Positions 43,102-51,645 of a DNA stretch of 64,000 bases are shown here, one piece after another. Under the pieces are notes generated by a model. That model searched no databases and was not told the origin of the DNA. It worked only from the letters and a program-made list of their open reading frames with translations. This DNA comes from Chitinophaga qingshengii (lineage in GTDB: Bacteria; Bacteroidota; Bacteroidia; Chitinophagales; Chitinophagaceae): NCBI RefSeq assembly GCF_014529935.1, contig NZ_JACVFC010000001.1:3286001-3350000 (forward strand), in the 5' to 3' direction. The translations under genes were made by a program, and so were the position numbers. Position 1 is the first letter of the stretch; every line of letters starts with the position of its first letter.

Positions 43102-45288
43102 TCATTTTATATCACCGCACCGCGGCGCATGAATACTCGCTCCCCAACGCTTCTCCGGCATCGACCCCATCTCCAGCTCCAACGTACCCCCCTCCATTAA
43201 CTGCTGATGCGTGAAAAAAGGCGTATGCAACACCTCACCATTGAACCAGGCCCGCTGGATATACTGATTCTCCGCAGAACAATGCCTTGCCACAATCGTA
43301 AACCGCTTACCTTTCGGTAACCGCAGCGTCGCTTTCGTAAACACCGGACTCCCGATCGCATAAATAGGCACCCCCGCTGTAACCGGATAAAAACCGAGCG
43401 AGGAAAACACCACAAACGCACTCATCCCTCCGCCATCCTCATCTCCGGGAATACCAAAAATGTTATCCTTAAACCATACATCCAGCAGCATACGCACCCG
43501 GCGCTGCGTTTTCCAGGCCGCACCCGCATAATTATACAGGTAAGGAATATGAAATCCCGGCTCATTACCCATTGAAAACTGACCTACCAATCCGGTAGCA
43601 TCCGGAAACCGGTGCCAGAATTCATACCGCGGCATGGCCGGCGTGGTGCGGAACAGCTCGTCCAACCGTCTTTCAAAAGCCCTTTCACCACCCATCAGCT
43701 GTATCAAAGCCGGAATATTTTGCTGCACCGCCCAAAGGTAAGTCCAACCGTTGTTTTCATCGTAGTAGTCGCGGCCGCCGGGGCCGCCATCCCAGGCGGG
43801 ATCAATGGCTATCCATTTTCCGGCGCTGTCCCTGGGCTGGAAAAAACCAGCGCTGTCATTCCATAAGTGCCGGAAATTTTCTGCTCTTGCGGCAAACGAC
43901 TGCTGATCCTTGTACCGGTGTAAATCCGCCGCCAGCTGGGATAACGCCCAGTCGTCATAACTATGTCCCAGTGTTACTGCTACTGCCTGCCGTTTTTCAA
44001 ACGGGTGAACAGCCGCCACCGCTTCGGTGTCGCCAGGTGATAATGCAGGGTAATATCCTTTTGCGTAATAAAAACTATCCAGTGAAATACTGCCGCCATT
44101 TCGCCAGGGCAACATGGTTGCTTCCAGCGCATTTTTTTTCATACCCTCATACGCCGTGGTGATGCGGGGTATTTTCAGCCCCTTGCGCCAGGCGTCCAGG
44201 AAAACAATGGTGCTGTGAAAACCGTTCATACAGGGATGATCACCGTACAACCTTGGAAAAGTGGGCATCCATCCACTTTGCTCAAACATGGTAACATAAG
44301 CATCAAGCATATCTTCTTCCTGTTCCGGATGCAGGATCATGCGCAGCGGATGCAGCGCCTGATAGGTATCCCAGGTAGCATCATCTACATAAAAAGGGCG
44401 ACGGGCAACATTTACTTTTTTGTTGTAGCCACTATAGTAAAGAGAATCTTCCGTAATGTTTACCATTCGTTCATGACAACGGTACAACGCTGTGTAAAAA
44501 GCGCGGCGTTGCGCCGTAGTACCGCCTTCTACCGTTATTTGACCGGCTACGTCATGCCAGCGGCGCCGGCCTTCGGCGATCAGGGTTTCCATGCTGCGAC
44601 CTTCCAGCTCCTGTTGAAAATTTCGCTGCGCCTGTTCGATACTAACATACGAGATGGCATATTTTAATTCAACTGCATCCACTTTCCGGCCGGGAAACCG
44701 TACATAATACAAAGTATCTGACAACACACCTGCCGATATGGCTGTGTTAAATCTGCCATAAACATACACCGGAACATCCTCATGAAAAATTGTCTTGCCT
44801 GCAAACGCATTTGCTGAAATAAAATGCCAGGGAGTTGTGAATAATAATTTGCGATCAGCAGCTGCCGGAAAAGAAAACCGGTATACACCGGTTTTACACC
44901 CGGGCGCAAATTCCACCCGGATACTATCTTCTATCAGCATAGTACTGTAATACCAGGGATGTATCACTTCCTGCACGGGATCATAGGTAGCGCGGCGTTG
45001 CCATAAGGCTGTAGAAAGCGGTCGGGTAGCGGGTTTCACAACAAACAAAGCTCCGTTGTTGTGCGTTGCCACCTGTAACGGAAACCCGGTAATCTGATCG
45101 TCGGTATAGTCTCTCCTTAACGGATATACGCGAATCATCTCGTTGGGCAGCTGTATAACCGGCCGGGTAGGTTGTAATAACGTGGGTACGTTGCCGATAG
45201 TAGGGTCCATGTATTCCTCCGGAGCCGGCTGACAAGCACCCAAAAACAATAGGGCTACCAACGACAAAAAAGACAGGTGTGGATGCAT
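43102..45288 (-). CDS. GH92-family alpha-mannosidase-like lipoprotein
   Basis: Calcium-dependent inverting exo-alpha-mannosidase family. The start is ATG 45288, which opens a lipoprotein signal (MHPHLSFLSLVALLFLGAC), so the enzyme is probably anchored to the cell surface or periplasm; about 728 residues. Visible family features are TTAYEGMKKNALE, the active-site region GGRDYYDENNGWTYLW, MGNEPGFHIPYLYNYAGA with the probable acid Glu, and FGIPGDEDGGGMSAFVVFSS with the probable base/calcium region near the C terminus. The N-terminal beta-sandwich is divergent (YMDPTIGNVPTLLQP). Fourth and last gene of the minus-strand PUL, so it likely trims mannose-containing glycans imported by the SusC/D pair. 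Confidence 0.9.
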   Translation of the reverse strand: MHPHLSFLSLVALLFLGACQPAPEEYMDPTIGNVPTLLQPTRPVIQLPNEMIRVYPLRRDYTDDQITGFPLQVATHNNGALFVVKPATRPLSTALWQRRATYDPVQEVIHPWYYSTMLIEDSIRVEFAPGCKTGVYRFSFPAAADRKLLFTTPWHFISANAFAGKTIFHEDVPVYVYGRFNTAISAGVLSDTLYYVRFPGRKVDAVELKYAISYVSIEQAQRNFQQELEGRSMETLIAEGRRRWHDVAGQITVEGGTTAQRRAFYTALYRCHERMVNITEDSLYYSGYNKKVNVARRPFYVDDATWDTYQALHPLRMILHPEQEEDMLDAYVTMFEQSGWMPTFPRLYGDHPCMNGFHSTIVFLDAWRKGLKIPRITTAYEGMKKNALEATMLPWRNGGSISLDSFYYAKGYYPALSPGDTEAVAAVHPFEKRQAVAVTLGHSYDDWALSQLAADLHRYKDQQSFAARAENFRHLWNDSAGFFQPRDSAGKWIAIDPAWDGGPGGRDYYDENNGWTYLWAVQQNIPALIQLMGGERAFERRLDELFRTTPAMPRYEFWHRFPDATGLVGQFSMGNEPGFHIPYLYNYAGAAWKTQRRVRMLLDVWFKDNIFGIPGDEDGGGMSAFVVFSSLGFYPVTAGVPIYAIGSPVFTKATLRLPKGKRFTIVARHCSAENQYIQRAWFNGEVLHTPFFTHQQLMEGGTLELEMGSMPEKRWGASIHAPRCGDIK

Positions 45289-45309
45289 AAGCTGCTGGTT
45301 ATACAAACA

Positions 45310-45331
45310 GGGCCCGCGTATATGCGGGCCC
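45310..45331 (-). terminator. Very GC-rich hairpin between the phosphatase-like and GH92 genes
   Basis: GGGCCCGC pairs with GCGGGCCC across a 6-base loop, followed on the minus strand by TGTTTGTAT. It lies inside the operon, so it may attenuate GH92 expression or protect an upstream mRNA rather than end transcription fully. Confidence 0.55.
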
Positions 45332-45352
45332 GTTATGACAGTTAAAGAGGGG

Positions 45353-46273
45353 TTATTTGCCGTATTCAAGCACGGCCATCACGGGAAAATGGTCGGAAGG
45401 CTCTCTGGCTATGTACTTCGAGAGTTTTACCTCTTTCGGAAAATTGGCCGCAGCGCCAGTTTCATTTTCAGGACGCGGACTGCGATAAGTATCTGTCAGT
45501 ATGCCATAACGGCTTACTTTGAACTGTTTTGTCAGGAAGATGTGATCAATGCGACTGTCAGTTTTGCTATCAGCACGGAAAGAATTGAATGTTCCGTTCA
45601 GCGCATAACGCACTGCCGTTGCTTCATAAGCATCCTGCATGACGCCGGAGTTATGGATCACTGCATAGGATTCGCTGTGTTGGTCCACATTAAAATCACC
45701 GGTAAGCAACGCCGGTTTATTACCCGCTATCTCTTTTACCTTAGCCAGCACCAGCCTGGCACTTTCTGCCCGGGCCACTACCCCAATATGGTCCATATGC
45801 AGGTTAAAAAAGAAAAATACAAACCCGGTTTTTTTGTCCTTAAACTCGCCCCAGGAGCAAATCCTGGGCAACACAGCATCCCATCCCTTGTTGGGTCTGT
45901 CTGTGATAGTTGACAACCAGAAATCACCATGACGCAGGAGCTTAAAACGGTCCGTTTTATAAAAAATAGCGGAATGTTCTCCCGCACGTTGTCCGTCATC
46001 CCGGCCTATACCGGTAAAATCGAAGCCTGGCAAACTATCCTTGATATTCACCAACTGATGGTATAAACATTCCTGTGTACCGAAAATATCGAAGTCATGA
46101 AACCGGATCAGCGAGGCGATAACAGGAAATCTTTGTCCCCAGCCATTTCCATGCAGCGAGTCTTCTTTGTTATTATCGTTGCGCATGTTATAGGTAGCTA
46201 CGTTAATACGTTGAGCCGTTAACGTGATACACCAAATCAACCCTGCAAAAAATAAAAAAGCTACTTTCTTCAT
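45353..46273 (-). CDS. Exported endonuclease/exonuclease/phosphatase-family protein
   Basis: 306 residues with a signal peptide (MKKVAFLFFAGLIWCITLTAQ). The EEP fold motifs are VATYNMRND, the metal Glu in FGTQECLYHQL, HSAIFYKTDRF, FFNLHMDHIG (catalytic His), LLTGDFNVDQHSE and RIDHIFL, with the final SDHFPVMAVLEY. Members hydrolyse phosphodiesters of DNA, lipids or phospho-glycans. Its location between susD and the GH92 mannosidase suggests a phosphodiester-linked glycan as substrate, but only by context. Length is normal. Confidence 0.88.
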   Translation of the reverse strand: MKKVAFLFFAGLIWCITLTAQRINVATYNMRNDNNKEDSLHGNGWGQRFPVIASLIRFHDFDIFGTQECLYHQLVNIKDSLPGFDFTGIGRDDGQRAGEHSAIFYKTDRFKLLRHGDFWLSTITDRPNKGWDAVLPRICSWGEFKDKKTGFVFFFFNLHMDHIGVVARAESARLVLAKVKEIAGNKPALLTGDFNVDQHSESYAVIHNSGVMQDAYEATAVRYALNGTFNSFRADSKTDSRIDHIFLTKQFKVSRYGILTDTYRSPRPENETGAAANFPKEVKLSKYIAREPSDHFPVMAVLEYGK

Positions 46274-46296
46274 GTTATATTTTTAAAGATGATTGA

Positions 46297-48108
46297 TTAC
46301 TCTGTCCAGCCAGGGTTTTGTCCCAATTTGGGATTCAGCTGAAGGTCCGTGTAGGGAACCGGATACAGGTATTTATAATCTTTCCACTCTTTGGGCACAT
46401 TATCCAGCCAGTGAATTTCACCGGAATTTCCATTGGCCAGCTGTTGCGGATTGGTCACATTATTAGCTACCGGCGATACGTTAATATAAGTAACCCCTTT
46501 CTGTTGGGTAGCGGGTAATGTTTTGTAAAAACATACGTCATTTACGCCATCGCCGTTGAGGTCCATCGGTACGTCCAGTGCAGGCACATACATGCCTGTC
46601 CAGCTCTTTGCCAGCAATTCTCCTTTTTTCCATCTTACCAGATCATAAAAACGGAACCCTTCCAGTACCAGTTCGACACCTCTTTCCCTTCTCACTTCCA
46701 TGAGTGCAGGATTGGTGACTTCAGGGAAATAATTCTTTTGCATATAGGCATCCAGGACAACCGGCTTACCGGTAGTACCACCGGTAATACCGGCACGGGC
46801 GCGTAATGCTCCAATGGTTTTACTCCAGTCGTCATCCGACAATACACCAAGTTCCGCCTGCGCCTCCGCATAGTTGAGCAGGATTTCTGCATAGCGCATC
46901 AGGCAAATAGCATTGGTATTGTTGGCGCCGTTATCATAAAAGGCATCATCGAGGCTCCACTTGATAGGCATATAACCTGTATATACATACGAAAATACCG
47001 GCGGGGCGGTAATGGTGGCTCCATTGCTGGTTCTGGTATAGCCACTCGTGCGAATGGTTTGCTGCAGCCGTTTATCACGGCCTTGTGTCTCCTTTAAAAA
47101 AGGCAAGGTATCGTACCGGTCGGTATTGGTAAACGGCGTACCGTCAATATTCAGGTAGGTATTAATAAACGTGCGCGTGAAACTCAGGCGGGCGCCGTAG
47201 GTAGAGCTGGTATACCACCAGTTGGCATCGTTGAAAACTCCCAGACTGGAACTGGCGATATTGGCCAGCATTACTTCAGCAGCCACCGGCGCATTGCTGA
47301 TGAACAACTGGCGGTAGGACTGCGCAGTGCCACCGCCCTGATTCAGGGAAAACGCTTTGCTGTCCATCACTACCTTTGCAGCCGCAGCAGCAGCTTTCAG
47401 CCAATTTTCAGCAGTGCCCATCAGGTTATAGGACTGCTGGTATCTACGGAAAGTACCTTCAAACAAACATACCCTCGATTTAAAACCCTGCACCACATTT
47501 TTGGTAATCTGGCTGCTGGTAGGATCATTCGCGAGGGTGATGTTGGCGGCAGCATAGTCCAGGTCTGCCACTACGGAGTCCATGATCAGCGTACGCGGAT
47601 CACGGCCATTGTAAAGACCAGCGTCGTTTACTTCAAATGGTTTTCCAATCCAGGGCACATCTCCAAAACGTTTTACTTTATCAAAATAGAACCAGGCACG
47701 GAAAAAACGGGCCAGTCCGATATAGTTATTCCTCACTGCCTCCGGCACTTTAGGATTGTTGCAGTTAGCGATAAAGTAGTTGATATTGCGCAGATTCTTC
47801 CAGTCCCAGCCGGTGGCTATGCGGGATGTATAAGCTCCCTGGCGCAGAAAATCAGGTACTGCGTTCACGGCGCTATAGTCTGCCATATTATCTGCCTTAT
47901 AGACATCATTGATACCAGGCAGTACATCATAGAATGAATTGGCGTAAAGCTTCATCCCGTCTTCACTGCCGAAGATGGCATCTTTGGTGGCGGTATCTAC
48001 CGGCGCCTGGTCCAGGTTTTTAGCGCAACTTCCGGTGAGCACCCATGCCGTCAGCACTACCCCTAGCCAGGTAAGCCTTTTGGACAGTGCGTTTTTATAT
48101 TGTTGCAT
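46297..48108 (-). CDS. SusD/RagB-family nutrient-binding lipoprotein of the GH92 locus
   Basis: 603-residue surface lipoprotein with leader LGVVLTAWVLTGSC (acylated Cys) and the mature start AKNLDQAP. Typical RagB/SusD elements are SFYDVLPGIN, NYFIANCNNPKVPEAVRNNYIGLARFFRAWFYFDKVKRFGDVPW (split features across residues about 115-160), ICLMRYAEILLNYAEAQAELG, the ELVLEGFRFYDLVRWKKG box and the C-terminal YPVPYTDLQLNPKLGQNPGW. It pairs with the SusC encoded 31 bases upstream. Confidence 0.95.
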   Translation of the reverse strand: MQQYKNALSKRLTWLGVVLTAWVLTGSCAKNLDQAPVDTATKDAIFGSEDGMKLYANSFYDVLPGINDVYKADNMADYSAVNAVPDFLRQGAYTSRIATGWDWKNLRNINYFIANCNNPKVPEAVRNNYIGLARFFRAWFYFDKVKRFGDVPWIGKPFEVNDAGLYNGRDPRTLIMDSVVADLDYAAANITLANDPTSSQITKNVVQGFKSRVCLFEGTFRRYQQSYNLMGTAENWLKAAAAAAKVVMDSKAFSLNQGGGTAQSYRQLFISNAPVAAEVMLANIASSSLGVFNDANWWYTSSTYGARLSFTRTFINTYLNIDGTPFTNTDRYDTLPFLKETQGRDKRLQQTIRTSGYTRTSNGATITAPPVFSYVYTGYMPIKWSLDDAFYDNGANNTNAICLMRYAEILLNYAEAQAELGVLSDDDWSKTIGALRARAGITGGTTGKPVVLDAYMQKNYFPEVTNPALMEVRRERGVELVLEGFRFYDLVRWKKGELLAKSWTGMYVPALDVPMDLNGDGVNDVCFYKTLPATQQKGVTYINVSPVANNVTNPQQLANGNSGEIHWLDNVPKEWKDYKYLYPVPYTDLQLNPKLGQNPGWTE

Positions 48109-48139
48109 AATTTATCCTTTTTATATTAAGAGGTGATGA

Positions 48140-51100
48140 TCAAAGCGTGATACTAAGTCCGAGCGTAAAACTTTTCAGGATAGGATAGTTGTTACCATTA
48201 CCGGAGTTGCCGGAATCGGTAACAGTGTCGGAGCGGCCAATACTTTCTACGTCCAGATCGCGGGTAATGCGATACATAGGAGACCAGGACCAGAGGTTTT
48301 CAGCGGAGAAATACACTCTTGCTGCGTTGAACCGTGCCCGTGATATCAGTGCTTTAGGCAGATTGTAACCGATCTGAATATTTTTCAGGCGGACGTAAGC
48401 CACATTTTGCAGGTATTTGGACTGCTGTGCTTTCAGCTCGCCGGCGCCATTCTGTGCCACATAACCGCGATAACGGGGGAAGTAGGCATCCGGATTGTCT
48501 TCGGACCAGATATTGCCGATCTGTGATTTAGGCATCTGGTTGTAAGGCCTGTTGTATTGTCCCCAGAACACATCAGATTCTGCACCAGGCCACCAGTCTT
48601 GTTTACCTACACCCTGGAAGAAAACACTGAAGAAGAAATTGTTCCAGTCAGCACTGAGATTCAAACCATAGGTGTAGTGAGGCAGGGAGTCTCCGATAAT
48701 AGTGAGATCACCATGATCACCCAGTGTATTAGCACCGTTGTTGATGATGCCATCACCGTTGAGATCTTTAAACCGGATATCGCCGGGAAGCCACTGGCCG
48801 GAGTTGGAAGCCTTAAACAGTGCTTGTGCCTTGGCAGCAGCCGCCACATTGTCTTTGGTCCAGTAACCATCATTCACATAACCCCATATTTCACCTACTT
48901 TTTTACCGGCGTACCAGTCAGTTAGTTTGTTGTTTGTGTTATTATACCTGGTGATGGTAGCGCTATAGTTGGCTAAAGTAGCGTTAACACTATAATGCAG
49001 CGGTTTGGAGGCTACGTTGAACTGATCGCGCCAGCCGAGTGCAATTTCCCATCCGTTTGTTTTCAGGTCGGCGTAGTTTCCTTTAGGCACATCCGTACCA
49101 AATACAGCGGGCAGTGTCTGGCCTTGGGTGAACATGTTTTTAGTAATACGCGTATACATATCACCGGTAAAAGTGAGGCGGCTGTTGAGCGCAGCCAGGT
49201 CTACACCGAGGTTACGGGTGGTGGAGGTTTCCCAGGTAAGGCCATCCGGCAATACCACCGGCTGGGTGGTTTGTTGCGGGCGGACACCATTGATTACCCT
49301 ACCGGATTGTTTGATTTCCAGTTTTTCCTGGAAAGCGTAGGACTTGATATTACCATTACCCAGGGAACCGTAAGAACCTCTGATCTTCAGGTCGGAGATA
49401 GCTGTTTCCGGAATATGCCAGAAGGCTTCTTTGGAAAGGCGCCATCCTGCGGATACAGAAGGGAAAAAAGCGTAACGCTGGCTGGCCGGAAACTTGGACG
49501 AACCGTCGTAGCGGCCGTTGACTTCCAGCAGGTAACGGTCTTTATAGGAGTAGTTCAAACGGAAAAATTCACCCATAATAGCCCAGCGCTCATAACCGCC
49601 GGCAGTGGCAATATTGGTACCCAGGGCCAGGTTCAGGTCTTTGGCATCACTGTACACAAGACCATTGCGGGTGGTGGAAAAACCTTTGTAGGTAGACTGC
49701 TCGTAGTTAAAACCGGCCATTGCTTTAAAGTAATGGTCTACCCCAAAGCGGGTTTCGTATTCCGTATAGATATTGGACGCCAGGTACAACGTGTTGTAAT
49801 TGCTCATCATGAGATCGTTGTAACCCAGGCCTACGTAGGCAATGGAGCCCGGCGCATTACTATAGGGAACGGGGACGCGTAAACGTTTTTGGTTATCCGC
49901 AGTGTTTTGTACGGTGAAGTCACCTTTCAGGCGCAGTTTGTCCTTGTAAATATCCGCAGCGAAACCGGTGGTATTTCTGAACACCTGTTTATTCAGATCC
50001 ACCCCATTCTTACCATAGAAAAAGTCACCCACGGTATAGGCAGCAGTATAGGTAAGCGTGCCATCCGGGTTGAAGAGCATAGAGGAGGGGTGGCCTTCAT
50101 CGGCGATATTACGCCAGATACCACCGCCTTCACCTACGTTGAGCGGGTTGTGGTAATCCCTGCTGGAGAACTCCGTGCTGTTATACACGTTGAGGAAAGG
50201 AAACAGCTGAATGGATCCTTTGGCTCTCAGGTTATACATTTTATAATCGTCGGAGTTGAAGCGGAACAATCCATCCTGTCCATAATACCTGACGGTGATA
50301 TAGTAGCTGGCTTTTCCGCTGCTACCGGAAACGGAGAGGTTATGTTCCGCAGCGCTGGTGTGATTTTTATACAGCAGGTCGTACCAATCGGTATTACCAT
50401 AATATTCATAGTTGCCGGCTGCGTTCACAATAGTTTTCGGCAGACCGGGGTTTTCCGCGTGTTCTTTCAGCGCCGCCAGGTAAGCTTGTGAAAAAGGTTG
50501 TGTTTTGTTGATGTTCTGGGGTACCTGGGAATAATCGTTCCAGGCGGTCCAGGCTTCGTTGAAATTTTTGGCGTATTCATACCCGTCGCTTACCACATTT
50601 GGTACCGTGGTAGGCTTTTTCAGGGAGTAGTTGGTGGAATAGGTAACGCTCAGTTTGTCTTTCACCGGTGTTTTGGTGGTGAACAATACTACGCCGAAAG
50701 CACCTCTGGCGCCGTAGATAGCAGCAGAAGCAGCATCTTTCAGTACAGTAACGCTGGTCACGTCAGCGGGATTGAGCATACTGGGGTCGCCTTCCACGCC
50801 ATCGATGAGTACCAGGGCATTACCGCCCTGTCCGATGGAAGTGATACCGCGAACATTATAGGCAGGGGCCTGGGTAGGTTTGCCATCGCCGGGAACGAGG
50901 TTGAGGTTGGGCACTACGCCCTGTAATCCCTGGCTCAGGTTGGGCAGCGGGCGGTTTTCCAGTGCCTTGGCAGATACCTGGGTAACAGCGCCGGTCAGGT
51001 TTACCTTTTTCTGGGTACCGTAACCTACTACCACTACATCACTGAGGGAGGACACATTTGTTTTAAGTGCCACCTGTATAAAGGCCTGGTTACCTATCAC

Positions 51101-51340
51101 CACGGTGTCAGTACGGAAGCCGATAAAGCTGAAGACCAGCCGGGAACCGGCAGGGGCGTTAAGGGAGAAATCGCCTTTCGGGTCTGTACCAGTACCGGTG
51201 GAAGTGCCCAGCACTTTTACCGATACCCCCGGCAGCGGCTGCCCACTTTCATCCAGCACCTTTCCCTTCAACGGAAGGGATTGAGCCGAACTGCCGTAAG
51301 CATAAGAGAACAGCATTAGCGTGTATAACCATCTTTTCAT
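48140..51340 (-). CDS. SusC/RagA-family TonB-linked outer membrane receptor of the GH92 locus
   Basis: 1066-residue TonB-dependent transporter, first gene of the GH92 PUL. Signal peptide MKRWLYTLMLFSYAYGSSAQ. The carboxypeptidase-regulatory-like domain has LKGKVLDESGQPLPGVSVKV, followed by the SusC signature SDVVVVGYGTQKK, the plug motif LKDAASAAIYGARGAFGV and a C-terminal barrel ending in LGLSITL. There is no STN domain, so it is not expected to signal through an anti-sigma factor. Regulation more likely comes from the divergent SARP-like membrane regulator. Confidence 0.96.
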   Translation of the reverse strand: MKRWLYTLMLFSYAYGSSAQSLPLKGKVLDESGQPLPGVSVKVLGTSTGTGTDPKGDFSLNAPAGSRLVFSFIGFRTDTVVIGNQAFIQVALKTNVSSLSDVVVVGYGTQKKVNLTGAVTQVSAKALENRPLPNLSQGLQGVVPNLNLVPGDGKPTQAPAYNVRGITSIGQGGNALVLIDGVEGDPSMLNPADVTSVTVLKDAASAAIYGARGAFGVVLFTTKTPVKDKLSVTYSTNYSLKKPTTVPNVVSDGYEYAKNFNEAWTAWNDYSQVPQNINKTQPFSQAYLAALKEHAENPGLPKTIVNAAGNYEYYGNTDWYDLLYKNHTSAAEHNLSVSGSSGKASYYITVRYYGQDGLFRFNSDDYKMYNLRAKGSIQLFPFLNVYNSTEFSSRDYHNPLNVGEGGGIWRNIADEGHPSSMLFNPDGTLTYTAAYTVGDFFYGKNGVDLNKQVFRNTTGFAADIYKDKLRLKGDFTVQNTADNQKRLRVPVPYSNAPGSIAYVGLGYNDLMMSNYNTLYLASNIYTEYETRFGVDHYFKAMAGFNYEQSTYKGFSTTRNGLVYSDAKDLNLALGTNIATAGGYERWAIMGEFFRLNYSYKDRYLLEVNGRYDGSSKFPASQRYAFFPSVSAGWRLSKEAFWHIPETAISDLKIRGSYGSLGNGNIKSYAFQEKLEIKQSGRVINGVRPQQTTQPVVLPDGLTWETSTTRNLGVDLAALNSRLTFTGDMYTRITKNMFTQGQTLPAVFGTDVPKGNYADLKTNGWEIALGWRDQFNVASKPLHYSVNATLANYSATITRYNNTNNKLTDWYAGKKVGEIWGYVNDGYWTKDNVAAAAKAQALFKASNSGQWLPGDIRFKDLNGDGIINNGANTLGDHGDLTIIGDSLPHYTYGLNLSADWNNFFFSVFFQGVGKQDWWPGAESDVFWGQYNRPYNQMPKSQIGNIWSEDNPDAYFPRYRGYVAQNGAGELKAQQSKYLQNVAYVRLKNIQIGYNLPKALISRARFNAARVYFSAENLWSWSPMYRITRDLDVESIGRSDTVTDSGNSGNGNNYPILKSFTLGLSITL

Positions 51341-51645
51341 GGTAACATCTGTGGTTTAATGAACAGGAGTGAATTATCGCCCTGCAAGTAAGCCGTGGCG
51401 GGTTAACAGGCAGATTAACCGGGGATTAACAGCGGTGGTTAACAGGAAAAAAAGCGATGAATAAATTATGAAATGCGTGTTTTATCTTTTAACTTAACCC
51501 TAGAGAAGTTTCTTAAAACAAAGTTAACTTCGATATCAGAAAACTTAAGCGTTTAGACTTTAATTTGCCACGTTATAAAAGCCGGACAGCCCGCCTTGTT
51601 ATTCGAACAAATGAAAAAAAGACTTACAGGATTGTAAGGGAGCTT
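51341..51645. other. Divergent PUL/regulator intergenic region
   Basis: 305 bases between susC (minus) and the regulator gene (plus). It contains seven TTAAC pentamers on the plus strand between 51403 and 51528, including the array at 51402-51446 and the tandem TTAACTTAACC at 51489-51499. No gene is seen. Confidence 0.6.
51402..51446. promoter_or_regulatory. Array of four TTAAC direct repeats (candidate operator of the SARP-like regulator)
   Basis: TTAACAGG (51403), TTAACCGG (51415), TTAACAGC (51426) and TTAACAGG (51439) lie in the same orientation, spaced 12, 11 and 13 bases. SARP proteins are known to bind heptamer direct repeats about one helical turn apart. The array ends 62 bases upstream of the susC ATG. 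Confidence 0.5.
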
